Numbered from the stretch's first letter, positions 24,685 to 34,268 are shown. The stretch is 54,427 nt of DNA from CAYXZO01 sp964469505 (GCA_964469505.1 CAYXZO010000009.1:1-54427), one strand, 5' to 3'. The notes: generated from the sequence alone by a model not told the origin. Program-made: numbers and translations.

Positions 24685-25136
24685 TGATCAGCTCCTTTGG
24701 GCATCTGAACTTGCTCTAGATAGTGATTTTCCCTTAAACGCATACGATGTTTATCAGCGGGGGTATGGTCCTCATATCCGCATAGATGTAAAGCCCCATG
24801 AATAACCACCCGAGCCAGTTCTCCGATGAAAGTAGATTTGTAAGTCTTAGAGTTATCCTCAATGATTTCCGGACAAATGTATAACTCTCCTTCTATCACT
24901 GGATCTGAGTCATCATTAAAATTAAAAGCGATTACATCAGTATATAGTTCCTGTTGAAAATACTTTTTCTTGAGATCGCGGATGGTCTCTTTATCAACGA
25001 GGATCAAACGAATTTCATCAGCCTGGCGATTTTCACCGGAAATGACCTCGGTTATGCAGTTTCCAATTAACTCTTCCGGTACCTGGAATGAGGATTGATT
25101 GAAGATTTCTATTTTTAAACTGCTATCAGGCTTCAT
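24669..25136 (-). CDS. ybeY: Endoribonuclease YbeY (16S rRNA maturation)
   Basis: The 155-residue protein is YbeY, a zinc-dependent RNase that takes part in 16S rRNA 3'-end maturation and ribosome quality control. The metal site is HGALHLCGYEDH, with His113, His117 and His124. The spacing before the third His is one residue longer than in E. coli, and the following TPADKHRMRLREN helix matches the form seen in FCB-group proteins. I chose ATG 25136, which overlaps the preceding pgpH-like gene by 11 bases; the frame upstream of it is antisense-free but lies inside that gene. Its position after pgpH is a common bacterial arrangement. Confidence 0.9.
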   Translation of the reverse strand: MKPDSSLKIEIFNQSSFQVPEELIGNCITEVISGENRQADEIRLILVDKETIRDLKKKYFQQELYTDVIAFNFNDDSDPVIEGELYICPEIIEDNSKTYKSTFIGELARVVIHGALHLCGYEDHTPADKHRMRLRENHYLEQVQMPKGADHWTGS

Positions 25137-27423
25137 CAGGGAGATGAAGTTTTTTACGTTGCCCCGGATACTCAACGCGTTTGTGTAGGGAACCAAGTAC
25201 AACCGGAAGCATGGCCTCTTTTATAAGTCTTAAATCTCTCAGGGTGAGGGGACACTCGCTCAATTCACCTTCTTTGATTCGGTTCTCGATTATAGAATCG
25301 ATGATGTTACTCAACTTTTGGGGGGTAAGATTGGGAATGGAGCGGCTGGCGGCTTCCACTGCTTCGGCAATCATCAGGATTCCGGTCTCTTTGGTATTGG
25401 GTCTGGGACCAGGATACCGGAAATCGTCATCGTTTATGGTTTCCTGGCGCCCTTTGGCTTTTTCTAGCGCTTTTTGGTAAAAATATTCCACCAGAGTTCT
25501 ACCATGATGCATGGGAATAAAATCAGCCACCACCTGGGGTAACCCATACTCACGGGCCAAACGCAGACCTTCCTTAACGTGGGATATAATGATCTTGGTG
25601 CTTAGTTGAGGTGATATCTTATCATGTTTGTTTTCGATGCCCTGTTGATTTTCGATAAAATATTCTGGTTTTTCAGCCTTGCCCACATCATGGTAATAGG
25701 CACCCACACGGGCCAGTAACGAATTGGCGCCGATGGCATCGGCAGCTGCGGCGGCCATGTTGCCCACATCAATGGAATGTTTAAAAGTGCCTGGAGCATT
25801 TACCGCTAGGTAGTTGAGTAGCTTATGGTTGAAATCCAGCAGTTCCAGTAGAGTTAGATTCGTGGTGATTTTAAAAGTTCTCTCGATGAAAATGAGTAAC
25901 CCGTAACTGATTATGGGGGAGAAGAAACCGTTGGCCGCTGCGTACAGGGCGTTCTCCAGGGGATGCGTCCACTCGCTGAATTTCAAAGCAGCGTAAATGG
26001 CGATCACCAACCAGTAAGCCCCGATGATAGCGAGGATGCTTCGAAGCAGTTGAGTACGAGTCCGAAGACGACGGACGGTATAAATCACAAATGAGCAAGC
26101 CAGTAGGTTGGCGATTATAAACGGCATGTTGTTGCTCAAGATAACTCCGCCCAGCAAAGTCAAGGTAACCATGGCAATGAAAGCAATGCGTCCGTCGAAT
26201 ATCACAGTAAACAGCATGGCGGCGATTGTAATGGGAATCAGATAAAGGGAAAGCTGTAAGGTGTATACCACCAAGTAGGCCAAACCTAAATGCAGTAGAA
26301 ACAGCCCACTCACCAGAGCCAGTAATTTCAGATCGCTATAAATATGAGTGCGATACGTAAAGAGATAGGCGAAAAAGAAAAAGTAGAGTACGCTGGCCAG
26401 AGCGATTTTCCCCAGGAAAGTTATGACTTCGCCAGTTTTGCGACGTCCCATACCCCGCCGGATGTATTCTTTCTCCAGCGAGTCGAGTTTGCGTTTGATT
26501 TCCGGGGTGACTCTGGTGTTGGCGTCTACAATTTTCTCATTATAGAACACCTTGCCCAGGCTGATTGGTACCGAGTTCCGGGCTTCTTCGATCCGAACGG
26601 AGGTCAATTCCGCTGAATAGCGAATGTTTGGCCTGGCTAGGGAAAGTAACAAACCACGCACGATGCGATCTACCCGTTGATCCGGCTGGGAATATTTTTG
26701 GCGGAACCAGCGAGGTACCTGAACTAGTAACGAATCCCACCGAATGAATTCACCATAAGTATGGACAGTTTCCCGACCCCTGGCAATTAAGGCGATGTGT
26801 TTGGTAGCTGGAAAGGCCTTGGTAGTATCGATTATCCCTTGCTTATACAAAGGAGCCAGGTGGTGTACCAGCTCCCGGAAAAGGCTGCGGATAGTAATGG
26901 ATGACTTGTAGAAGAGAATCCACGATGGGTCTTTTAATCCGGTTATGTGGTAGGCTGATAGTTTTTTCTCCAGTCGGGCTATGGCCAGCGAATCCCGTCG
27001 CAGCCTGGCCAGTAGAGTATCAACGAGCACTGGATTGGTGGCCTTTGAGAGTTGCTCTTTATGACCACCCAGCTTCAAAACCGCCTTGCGTAACTTGACC
27101 AGATCAGGCTCTACCTGCTTGAGAAGTTTCTGCAGACTATCCAGTTGGCCCTCCTGGCGAATAAATACCGGTTTTACCTGGGCTACTCGTGCCGCTCGAT
27201 CTCGTTTGAGTTCCTCCTCGGTTTTCAGGATATCAAAGTCAAACGGAGCTATGATTGTCTGCGTCGTAATTTGGTTTATTTCGTAATGAAACTGGAAAAT
27301 CTTGCCTCTGGGAAATAGCAAAGCAGTACCCACAAGTAGTACGATGAAAATGGCTGCCTGACCTAAACGCAATGCCAGTTTGGTTATTTCCCGTTCAGCA
27401 GTTGGTCTTTCTCTCAATGCCAT
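25126..27423 (-). CDS. 7TM-HD cyclic-dinucleotide phosphodiesterase, PgpH-like
   Basis: The 765-residue protein has the full 7TMR-HD layout: a membrane anchor near residues 20-38, an extracytoplasmic 7TMR-HDED domain (about 45-325), a seven-helix membrane block (about 330-520) and a cytoplasmic HD domain (about 540-720). HD ligands are His549, His578-Asp579 (YYHDVGK) and His639/His640 (PMHHGRT). In Listeria and other bacteria this protein class (PgpH) hydrolyses cyclic di-AMP; no diadenylate cyclase gene is in the window to confirm that ligand here. It starts 6 bases after the acyl-CoA dehydrogenase stop and overlaps ybeY. Confidence 0.9.
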   Translation of the reverse strand: MALRERPTAEREITKLALRLGQAAIFIVLLVGTALLFPRGKIFQFHYEINQITTQTIIAPFDFDILKTEEELKRDRAARVAQVKPVFIRQEGQLDSLQKLLKQVEPDLVKLRKAVLKLGGHKEQLSKATNPVLVDTLLARLRRDSLAIARLEKKLSAYHITGLKDPSWILFYKSSITIRSLFRELVHHLAPLYKQGIIDTTKAFPATKHIALIARGRETVHTYGEFIRWDSLLVQVPRWFRQKYSQPDQRVDRIVRGLLLSLARPNIRYSAELTSVRIEEARNSVPISLGKVFYNEKIVDANTRVTPEIKRKLDSLEKEYIRRGMGRRKTGEVITFLGKIALASVLYFFFFAYLFTYRTHIYSDLKLLALVSGLFLLHLGLAYLVVYTLQLSLYLIPITIAAMLFTVIFDGRIAFIAMVTLTLLGGVILSNNMPFIIANLLACSFVIYTVRRLRTRTQLLRSILAIIGAYWLVIAIYAALKFSEWTHPLENALYAAANGFFSPIISYGLLIFIERTFKITTNLTLLELLDFNHKLLNYLAVNAPGTFKHSIDVGNMAAAAADAIGANSLLARVGAYYHDVGKAEKPEYFIENQQGIENKHDKISPQLSTKIIISHVKEGLRLAREYGLPQVVADFIPMHHGRTLVEYFYQKALEKAKGRQETINDDDFRYPGPRPNTKETGILMIAEAVEAASRSIPNLTPQKLSNIIDSIIENRIKEGELSECPLTLRDLRLIKEAMLPVVLGSLHKRVEYPGQRKKLHLPDEA

Positions 27424-27429
27424 GCGAGT

Positions 27430-28581
27430 TTACAAGGTTTTCAGAAGCTCTCTGATGATTACAAGTTTTTGGATTTCAGAGGTGCCTTCCCCGATAGTGA
27501 GGATTTTAGCATCGCGGAAATAGCGTTCCACCGCATATTCTTTAGTGTAACCGTAACCACCGTGAACTTGAAGGGCAATATTGGTGGCTTTGACCGCCAA
27601 TTCCGAAGCAAAAAGTTTAGCCATCGCTGCCAGCTTAGTTATCTCACCCCCTTGGTCTTTCACGTAACTAGTATAGTAAATCAAGCGCCGAGCAGCTTCA
27701 ATTTCAGTGGCAATTTCAGCCATGGGAAAACTGACACCTTGAAAGTAATGGATTTTGTGGCCGAACGCTTCCCTTTCATCGCTATATCTCAAAGCAGCGT
27801 CCAGAGCGGCTTCGGCCAATCCCAAACTCATGGCAGCGACGCTGATTCTACCACCTTCTAAGGTGATTAGCATCTGACGAAAACCATGATTCAATTCACC
27901 CAGTAGCGCATCCTCAGGTACCAGCATGTTTTGAAATGTCAGAGGATGGGTGTCCGAAGCGCGCCAACCCATTTTTTTCTCAGGAGGGCCGACTTCAAAT
28001 CCGGGGGTGTCGGTCTCCACCAGAAAAACCGAAATGCCCCGATTGCCTTGAGATTGGGAATCTGTTCTGGCAGTTAATACGCAAGTACCGGCAAAACCGG
28101 AATTAGTGATGAAATTTTTGCTGCCGTTAATGAGCCATCCCTGGCCGACTTTAGTTGCTTTGGTTTGGGTGCCGCCGGCATCCGAACCTGCTTCCGGTTC
28201 GGTTAGGCCGAAACAGCCGAGATATTTACCGGAGGTGAGGGCTGGGAGGTATTTCTTTTTTTGTTCCTCCGTGCCAAAGAGATAGATGGGCATAGTACCC
28301 AGCGAAATGTGAGCGGCTACGGTTATGGCCACCGAAGCGTCCACCCGGGCTAATTCTTCCACGGCTATGGTAAAGGCTAGTGTGTCCATACCTGCACCGC
28401 CGTATTCTTCCGGGAAGGGAACACCTAACAAACCCAATTCGGCCAGTTTAGGAATCAGTTCGGCGGGGAGTTGTTCTGCCTGGTCCCAAGCTGCAGCATT
28501 GGGAGCGATTTCGTTTTCGGCAAAGTCCCGCACCATATCACGGAGCATGTGGTGTTCTTCTTTGAAATAAGGCTCAATCAT
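27430..28581 (-). CDS. Acyl-CoA dehydrogenase
   Basis: This 383-residue flavoprotein has the normal length and motifs of short/branched-chain acyl-CoA dehydrogenases. The FAD/substrate stretch CFGLTEPEAGSDAGGTQT is present near residues 127-144, and the catalytic base is Glu365 in GEGTSEIQ near the C-terminus. It makes the 2,3-double bond of acyl-CoA with electron transfer to ETF. GGGGG precedes the ATG by a few bases, and the gene lies 10 bases after fabH. Pairing with a fatty-acid synthesis gene could mean branched-chain starter supply or lipid recycling; that is inference. Confidence 0.92.
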   Translation of the reverse strand: MIEPYFKEEHHMLRDMVRDFAENEIAPNAAAWDQAEQLPAELIPKLAELGLLGVPFPEEYGGAGMDTLAFTIAVEELARVDASVAITVAAHISLGTMPIYLFGTEEQKKKYLPALTSGKYLGCFGLTEPEAGSDAGGTQTKATKVGQGWLINGSKNFITNSGFAGTCVLTARTDSQSQGNRGISVFLVETDTPGFEVGPPEKKMGWRASDTHPLTFQNMLVPEDALLGELNHGFRQMLITLEGGRISVAAMSLGLAEAALDAALRYSDEREAFGHKIHYFQGVSFPMAEIATEIEAARRLIYYTSYVKDQGGEITKLAAMAKLFASELAVKATNIALQVHGGYGYTKEYAVERYFRDAKILTIGEGTSEIQKLVIIRELLKTL

Positions 28582-28591
28582 AATTCCCCCG

Positions 28592-29587
28592 TTACCACTT
28601 GATTAAAGCAGCACCCCAGGCGAAACCAGCCCCAAATGCTGCTACTAATACCCAATCACCAGGTTTTATCAGTCCCTCCTGTCGAGCTTCATAAAGAGCG
28701 ATGGGAATGGAAGCCGAGGTAGTGTTGCCGTATTTATGAATATTGGAGTATACAACTTGATGTACCGGCAGGTCGAGCCGCTTGGCCACCGCTTCAGTAA
28801 TCCGCAAGTTGGCTTGATGGGGCACCACTAGTTTGAGGTCCTCTTTGGCAACCCCCTCGTTCGCCAGCACTTCCTCGATGACCGCGGGGAATTTTACGAC
28901 TGCGTGTTTGAAAACGTTGCGACCGTTCATGACAATGCGATGTCGACCTTCACGGATCATCTTCTCGCTCAGATACGGACGTTCCAGAGTGGTCGGAACT
29001 CCCACCATAAGCTCTTCAGCATAGCGGCCATCGGTGTGGAGGCTGATGGATTTAATTCCGCGGTCGGATTCGGTACTTTCTACCACCACCGCAGCTGCTC
29101 CATCACCGAATATCACCGCAGTGTCCCGACCGGCGGTGGACAGATCCAGGGCGACCGACTGCACTTCGGAAGTCACCAATAGAACCCTTTTATACATACC
29201 TGAAGTGATATAGGCTTTGGCAATGGAAAGACCAAAAACGAAACCAGGGCAGGCGACGCGGATATCTAGAGCCGGCACGCCAGGAATACCTAGCTTGCGA
29301 TTCAGTAGCGCTCCACTGCCGGGGAATAAGTAATCACTGGCCACGGTGGAGAAGATGATCATATCGATATCTTTGGCTTCCAGTCCCGCTTCTTCCAGAG
29401 CTTCCTCCACGGCGGGAATAGCAATATCGGTGGTGCCTTGTCCGTTCTCCACAAAGTGGCGTTCTTTGATACCGGTTCTTTCGGTGATCCAGGCATCACT
29501 GGTGTCCATCATTTTTTCCAGGTCCTGGTTCGTGACTACTTTGGGGGGGACGTACATCCCTAATCCGGTAAAGTATGCGTTGGACAT
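28592..29587 (-). CDS. fabH: Beta-ketoacyl-ACP synthase III (FabH)
   Basis: The 331-residue enzyme carries the FabH catalytic triad: Cys113 (RVACPGF), His257 (VVPHQANLRI) and Asn288 (KYGNTTSASIP). The N-terminal RTGIKERH and GDGAAAVVVE loops are also typical. It starts fatty acid synthesis by condensing an acyl-CoA, usually acetyl-CoA, with malonyl-ACP. It begins 12 bases after recJ with GGAAAG upstream and is followed 10 bases later by an acyl-CoA dehydrogenase. Confidence 0.93.
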   Translation of the reverse strand: MSNAYFTGLGMYVPPKVVTNQDLEKMMDTSDAWITERTGIKERHFVENGQGTTDIAIPAVEEALEEAGLEAKDIDMIIFSTVASDYLFPGSGALLNRKLGIPGVPALDIRVACPGFVFGLSIAKAYITSGMYKRVLLVTSEVQSVALDLSTAGRDTAVIFGDGAAAVVVESTESDRGIKSISLHTDGRYAEELMVGVPTTLERPYLSEKMIREGRHRIVMNGRNVFKHAVVKFPAVIEEVLANEGVAKEDLKLVVPHQANLRITEAVAKRLDLPVHQVVYSNIHKYGNTTSASIPIALYEARQEGLIKPGDWVLVAAFGAGFAWGAALIKW

Positions 29588-29599
29588 AAGCGCTTTCCT

Positions 29600-31303
29600 T
29601 TATTCTGCTATCCGAAGGTCTTTGATTTCCAATTGAAGGGTTTTAACCCCCTGCCACTCGTTTTTCCCGATGGTGTAAGCGATATCCAAAGGTTTGCCTT
29701 TGAGGGTGAGATCATAGTGTTCGCCTAAACCGAAACCGATGGCGTCTATAATCAAACCGCCGTGGCGCACTTTCATCTTAAGGTGGTTGTTTCCCACCAG
29801 CCGGGGATAGGGAACCGGTTCAACTTTACGCGTGGCAAAGATGGGACGCATGTTACCGGGTCCGTATGGCCCTAGCCGTTCCAAGGTTTGTAATAACTGT
29901 TTGCTGATGTCTTTGAAACCTATGGCTGCCTCCAGTTTCAGATGGGGACGCATCATCTCGGGAGTGACTTTCTGTTTAGTCAGTTCCAAAAAGCATTTTT
30001 CGAATTCGGGAAGGTTTTCCCGCTTAATGGTCAAGCCAGCAGCCATGGTATGTCCCCCAAAATTCTCCAGCAAGTGCCGGCAATTGTGGAACGCCTCATA
30101 AATGTCAAAACCGGGCAGACTGCGGGCTGAGCCTTTGCCGATGCCATTTTGGACAGTGATCATCACCACCGGGACCCAGTAACGTTCCTTCAATTTGGAG
30201 GCGACGATACCTATCACTCCCTGGTGCCAGCCTTCTTTGTATAGCACCAGACCACCATATTGCCGTGGATCATAACGTGATTGTACCAACCGCAAGGCTT
30301 CGTCCACAATTTCCTGTTCCACTGCTTTGCGGATTTCGTTGTCGCGATTCAGTTGTCCCGATAAAGATGTGGCCAGGTTTGGATCGTTGGTTGTGAGTAA
30401 TTCCACAGCCCGGGAAGCCGAACCCAATCGCCCTACCGCGTTCAGGCGCGGCCCGAGCTGAAATACGATATCCGAAACGAATAATTCCTCCCTGGTCAAG
30501 CCGGCGATTTTTCGCAAAGCTCGGAGTCCCACATTGCCATCAGCTGCCAAACGTTTCAGACCTTCTTTCAGAATGATACGGTTTTCGCCCATGGCCGGCA
30601 CCAGGTCTGCTGCCGTTCCCGTGGCTACCAAATCCAGGTGACGAATTACCAATTCGGGATCCATATCAGCCGACTGAACCAGTGCCTGAGACAGCTTAAA
30701 AGCTACACCGGCCCCGCAGAGATTTTTCTCTGGATAGGGACAATCGGGGCGTTTGGGGTTTAGTACCGCCAGTGCCGGAGGCAGCTCCGGACTAGGACGG
30801 TGGTGATCGGTGATAATTAACTCCAGGCCGTGATCTTTGGCGTATCTAGTCTGCTCGATGGCGGTAATGCCACAGTCGCAGGTGATCATCAGTTTGGCGC
30901 CCCGCTCGATGGCCGTATCGATCCCCTTAAGCGAGAGGCCGTATCCTTCGAGAGCCCGGTCGGGTACGTAGAAAGAGACTTGGGCTCCCAGACTGCGGAG
31001 AACATTGACCAGCAGGGCCGCACCCGTGATGCCGTCCACGTCGTAATCACCGAAAACAACCAGAGGTCGGCCGGCTTTAATTTCCTCCTGGATGGCTTCT
31101 ACCGCTACCGCCATGTCTTTCATCAAAAAGGGATCGTGTAGTTGTTCCAGGGAGGGGTTAAAGAAGGCTTTAGCAGAATCCAGGGATGTTAGACCACGTC
31201 GCCAAAGTAGGCCCGCCACCACGGGCTCAACTCGCAGCTTCCGCGCCAGCTCATTTATAGCGGAGGGGTCATCAGGTTGAAATTCCCAGATTTTATCCAT
31301 CAT
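29600..31303 (-). CDS. recJ: Single-stranded-DNA-specific exonuclease RecJ
   Basis: The 567-residue protein is RecJ, a 5'-3' single-strand DNA exonuclease used in recombination and mismatch repair. DHH-family motifs are present: FGDYDVDG near residues 85-92, ITCDCGITA near 141, TDHHRPSP near 166, and the DHHA1 motif GGHTMAAGL in the C-terminal half. An OB-like domain closes the protein. ATG 31303 and the next codon ATG 31300 are both possible starts; a TTG one codon earlier is less likely. It leads the long co-oriented run and lies just downstream of the RNase P RNA. Confidence 0.92.
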   Translation of the reverse strand: MMDKIWEFQPDDPSAINELARKLRVEPVVAGLLWRRGLTSLDSAKAFFNPSLEQLHDPFLMKDMAVAVEAIQEEIKAGRPLVVFGDYDVDGITGAALLVNVLRSLGAQVSFYVPDRALEGYGLSLKGIDTAIERGAKLMITCDCGITAIEQTRYAKDHGLELIITDHHRPSPELPPALAVLNPKRPDCPYPEKNLCGAGVAFKLSQALVQSADMDPELVIRHLDLVATGTAADLVPAMGENRIILKEGLKRLAADGNVGLRALRKIAGLTREELFVSDIVFQLGPRLNAVGRLGSASRAVELLTTNDPNLATSLSGQLNRDNEIRKAVEQEIVDEALRLVQSRYDPRQYGGLVLYKEGWHQGVIGIVASKLKERYWVPVVMITVQNGIGKGSARSLPGFDIYEAFHNCRHLLENFGGHTMAAGLTIKRENLPEFEKCFLELTKQKVTPEMMRPHLKLEAAIGFKDISKQLLQTLERLGPYGPGNMRPIFATRKVEPVPYPRLVGNNHLKMKVRHGGLIIDAIGFGLGEHYDLTLKGKPLDIAYTIGKNEWQGVKTLQLEIKDLRIAE

Positions 31304-31336
31304 CAACTAAGAGCCAGATCCTCAGTAGGGTTTAAG

Positions 31337-31748
31337 TTGTTTGGCAAGGGGTGGTGCGATAAGCCGAATTCTGTCTTCCCCGAAAAAGTCGGGGGAGGCG
31401 GCCATTGATCTGGGCCGGGGCTCTCGCTCCGGCACTAGCATCCTACCCGAAGGTGTCCCGACTAGTCGGGACCGGCGGACCACCGATACCTTCTGCTTGG
31501 AATTGCTCCCGGTGGGGTTTGCCCTCCAGGGGCGTCTCCACCCCTGGACGTGAGCTCTTACCTCGCGATTTCACCCTTATCCCGACGAATCGGGACGGTA
31601 TAGTTTCTGTGGCACTTTCCGTACGGGAGGATTGCTCCTGCCCGCCCCCGCGCTCCTAACGCGGGCACCGTGTCCTGCGGAGTTCGGACTTTCCTCCCTC
31701 CCGCCTTAAGCGGGAGAGCGACCGCCTGCACCACCCCTTGTCAAACAA
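31337..31748 (-). ncRNA. rnpB: RNase P RNA (rnpB), bacterial type A
   Basis: Read on the minus strand the RNA contains the conserved core GAGGAAAGTCCG early in the molecule, ACAGAAA, GGGTGAAA with GGTAAGAGC in the middle, and AGAATTCGGCTTAT near the 3' end. The two ends pair as helix P1: 31728-31748 with 31337-31357, 20 of 21 positions, with one A-C mismatch. Total span is about 410 bases, usual for type A. It is the catalytic subunit that trims tRNA 5' leaders. It lies on the same strand as recJ downstream and the zinc-ribbon gene upstream. Confidence 0.93.
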
Positions 31749-31750
31749 CC

Positions 31751-31770
31751 AGCCGGTGCGAACACCGGCT
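31751..31770 (-). repeat. UUCG-loop hairpin just upstream of rnpB
   Basis: AGCCGGTG-TTCG-CACCGGCT on the minus strand is a perfect 8-bp stem with a UUCG tetraloop. It ends 2 bases before the first P1 nucleotide. It may be a terminator of the upstream gene (only GGTTGTTT follows) or a processed leader hairpin. Confidence 0.55.
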
Positions 31771-31823
31771 GATAAACATAACACCGCGAAGAGCTTAAAG
31801 CAAAAGCTCCGGGAACCGCGATT

Positions 31824-32531
31824 TTATTCGTCTTCTAAGTAAACCAAAATTCGACCGCAGTTTTCGCATTCCACCAGGCGATCCATCTGGCGGATTTCGA
31901 AAAGTTTTTGGGGGCTGAGCTGTTTATGACAGCCCCCACAAGCTCCCCGCTGTACGGGAACCACCGCGTTTTTACGAGCTTTAAGTATCCTCTCATATTT
32001 ACGCAGGTAACGGGGACGTAAATTGCGGATTAATTCTTCTTTCTGACGCTCCAATTCGGCCTGGCGGGCATTGGTTTCGGTGGTTTTTTGGGCCAGTTCT
32101 TCCCGTTTTTTATTGGTCTCTGCATCCAATTCCTTTTGTTTGGCCTCAGCCAGGCGCAGTTCTTCCTGTAGGTTGTTCCTTTCTGTGGCTAATTCCTCCA
32201 GCCGTTGCTTGGCCTCTTTGACCCGATTTTTGATAATCTCGATCTGATTTGTTAAAGCATCGTATTCCCGATTGGTGGTGACTAAGTATAGTTGGTCCTG
32301 ATATTTCTCGAGTTTCACCTCGTTATCGGCGGTTTCGCCCCGCAAGTGAGCCTGTTCTTTCTCATTCTCTTCAATCTTTTTCCGCATGGCAGCCACAGAT
32401 TCGGTCAGTTCCCTCATTTGTTGCTCCAGCTCGGCCAACCTTTGAGGGAGGTTACCCTTGCGAGCCTCGATTTCCATCAATTCGGTGTCGATCGCTTGAA
32501 GCTTAATGAGCGTCTGTAGCAATTCTTTCAT
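31824..32531 (-). CDS. Coiled-coil zinc-ribbon protein (DUF164/CT398-like)
   Basis: This 235-residue protein has a long N-terminal antiparallel coiled coil (about residues 1-175, rich in Glu, Lys and Leu) and a C-terminal C4 zinc ribbon with CGGCH near 196 and CENCGRIL near 223. The family is widespread in bacteria and is usually annotated as a zinc-ribbon domain protein possibly involved in RNA metabolism or flagellar/secretion regulation; its function is not settled. ATG 32531 has GAGGAG 7 bases upstream. It often sits next to rnpB, as it does here. Confidence 0.85.
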   Translation of the reverse strand: MKELLQTLIKLQAIDTELMEIEARKGNLPQRLAELEQQMRELTESVAAMRKKIEENEKEQAHLRGETADNEVKLEKYQDQLYLVTTNREYDALTNQIEIIKNRVKEAKQRLEELATERNNLQEELRLAEAKQKELDAETNKKREELAQKTTETNARQAELERQKEELIRNLRPRYLRKYERILKARKNAVVPVQRGACGGCHKQLSPQKLFEIRQMDRLVECENCGRILVYLEDE

Positions 32532-32939
32532 GCAGTATCTCCTCGGAAACAACCCGGTTGAATTGGTCTTTTACTAAGAATCTATTCGATTGGTGTATGA
32601 CTTGTGGGAATCTCAGCGGGCTTGTGTGGTTAGGAATCGATTTCCAACCTGGCCCTGCTTGCGTCACGGCCGCGAATATAAATGGGGCCATATAGGTGAA
32701 CAAGCTGTATTCCAGTTTTTTTCACCTTCGGATGTGTTTTTCCCTACCTGCGAACTGTGAGTAATTGATTGTTTATTAATGCTATAGTGGGGCGCCACTT
32801 GAGTTCTACGTAGGTAGATTGTTTTTTAAATTACCAAACTATGGACTGAATACCCATTTCCCAAATGAGGTTGACCCCTACTGAAATTAAGTCGATGTAC
32901 ATCGCAACTGCTGGTCAATTTCAAAAAATCACCCATGGT
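32532..32939. other. Intergenic region upstream of the zinc-ribbon gene
   Basis: These 408 bases hold no gene or tRNA that I can support. They probably contain the promoter of the zinc-ribbon/rnpB unit and the 3' end of the glycyl-tRNA synthetase message, whose stop is at 32940. No clean terminator hairpin or riboswitch is evident. Confidence 0.4.
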
Positions 32940-34259
32940 TCAGATTAGAATTCTTTCCAACAGCCAGTCCTTAACTTGGGCCATCGGTAATCTGATTTGC
33001 TCCATCGTATCCCGGTCGCGAACGGTAATCGTCTGATCTTCTTTTGTTTGATGATCAATGGTCAGGCAATATGGAGTGCCGGCTTCGTCCATGCGACGGT
33101 AACGGCGGCCAATGGCCCCTTTTTCATCGTAGAAAACGCGTAAATGTTTTTTCAGATCGTCTTTAAGGCGCAGGGCGATTTCCCGCAGACCATCTTTCTT
33201 GACCAGAGGGAAAATGGCTGCCTTAATGGGAGCTACCTGGGGATGGAAATGAAGTACAGTTCTTTCAGTACCATCCTCCAGTTTTTCTTCATCGTAGGCC
33301 TCGCTTAAAACCGCCAGAATGGTACGGTCGCACCCGGCGGAGGTTTCGATTATGTAGGGAATGAAGCGCTGGCCGGTGCCGGGATCGGTATACTCCATAT
33401 TCTTGCCGGAATACTCAGCGTGACGCCGCAGATCAAAGTCACCCCGATTGTGGATGCCTTCCAGCTCCTTCCAGCCGATGGGAAACTTGTATTGGATATC
33501 GAAAGCCTGACGAGCGTAATGGGCTAATTCATCGGGACCATGTTCGTGGAAACGCAGGTGTTCGGATTTGATTCCCAAACGGGAGTAAAACTCCATGCGG
33601 CGTTCTTTCCAGACATCGAACCAGTGTTCAGCTTCGTCGGGATGCACGAAATACTGCATTTCCATTTGCTCGAATTCCCGGGTGCGGAAAATAAAGTTGC
33701 CCGGGGTGATCTCATTGCGGAAGGCCTTCCCGATTTGGGCAATGCCGAAAGGGATTTTTAAACGGGAGGTGGCCAGGACGTTGAGGAAATTCACGTAGAT
33801 CCCCTGGGCCGTTTCTGGGCGGAGATAAATGAGGGAAGCGGAATCCTCCACGGGTCCCATATGGGTTTTAAACATCAAGTTGAATTTTCTAACCTCCGTG
33901 AGTTCCCCCCCGCACTCAGGACATTGATGCTGCTCCAAATTAGCCGGATCCAATTCATCCGCCCGGAAGCGCATTTTGCATTTTTTACAATCCACTAAAG
34001 GATCGGTAAAGCCCTCTACATGCCCGGATGCTTCCCAAACTCGGGGATGCATGAGAATCGCCGCGTCCAATCCCACGATTTCCTCGTGTTCCCGAGTCAT
34101 GGCGGCCCACCAGAGATCCTTAATGTTGCGTTTCAGTTCCACACCCAACGGGCCATAGTCGTAGCAGGCGTTGATACCGCCGTATATATCGCTGGATTGG
34201 AAGATGAAACCACGGCGTTTTGCTAAAGAAACCAGCTTATCAAATGATTCCAGCTGCAT
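32940..34259 (-). CDS. glyS: Glycyl-tRNA synthetase, dimeric (alpha2) type
   Basis: The 439-residue protein is a class II glycyl-tRNA synthetase of the single-chain dimeric type, not the split alpha/beta type of most Gram-negatives. It opens with FIFQSSDIYGGINACYDYGPLG, has a CKKC...CPECGG zinc site near residues 87-120, motif 2 (FRNEITPGNFIFRTREFEQMEM) and motif 3 (ETSAGCDRTILAVL). The anticodon-binding domain follows. Motif TSAGCDR has Cys where the general class II residue is Gly/Ala-rich, as is normal for GlyRS. AGGAAGG lies just upstream of the ATG, 9 bases after the topA stop. Confidence 0.92.
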   Translation of the reverse strand: MQLESFDKLVSLAKRRGFIFQSSDIYGGINACYDYGPLGVELKRNIKDLWWAAMTREHEEIVGLDAAILMHPRVWEASGHVEGFTDPLVDCKKCKMRFRADELDPANLEQHQCPECGGELTEVRKFNLMFKTHMGPVEDSASLIYLRPETAQGIYVNFLNVLATSRLKIPFGIAQIGKAFRNEITPGNFIFRTREFEQMEMQYFVHPDEAEHWFDVWKERRMEFYSRLGIKSEHLRFHEHGPDELAHYARQAFDIQYKFPIGWKELEGIHNRGDFDLRRHAEYSGKNMEYTDPGTGQRFIPYIIETSAGCDRTILAVLSEAYDEEKLEDGTERTVLHFHPQVAPIKAAIFPLVKKDGLREIALRLKDDLKKHLRVFYDEKGAIGRRYRRMDEAGTPYCLTIDHQTKEDQTITVRDRDTMEQIRLPMAQVKDWLLERILI

Positions 34260-34268
34260 AGGTCCTTC

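Noticed and set aside
32532..32939. A tRNA or small RNA in the gap before the zinc-ribbon gene
   Set aside because: I looked for a T-loop GTTCRA and acceptor pairing and found no cloverleaf.
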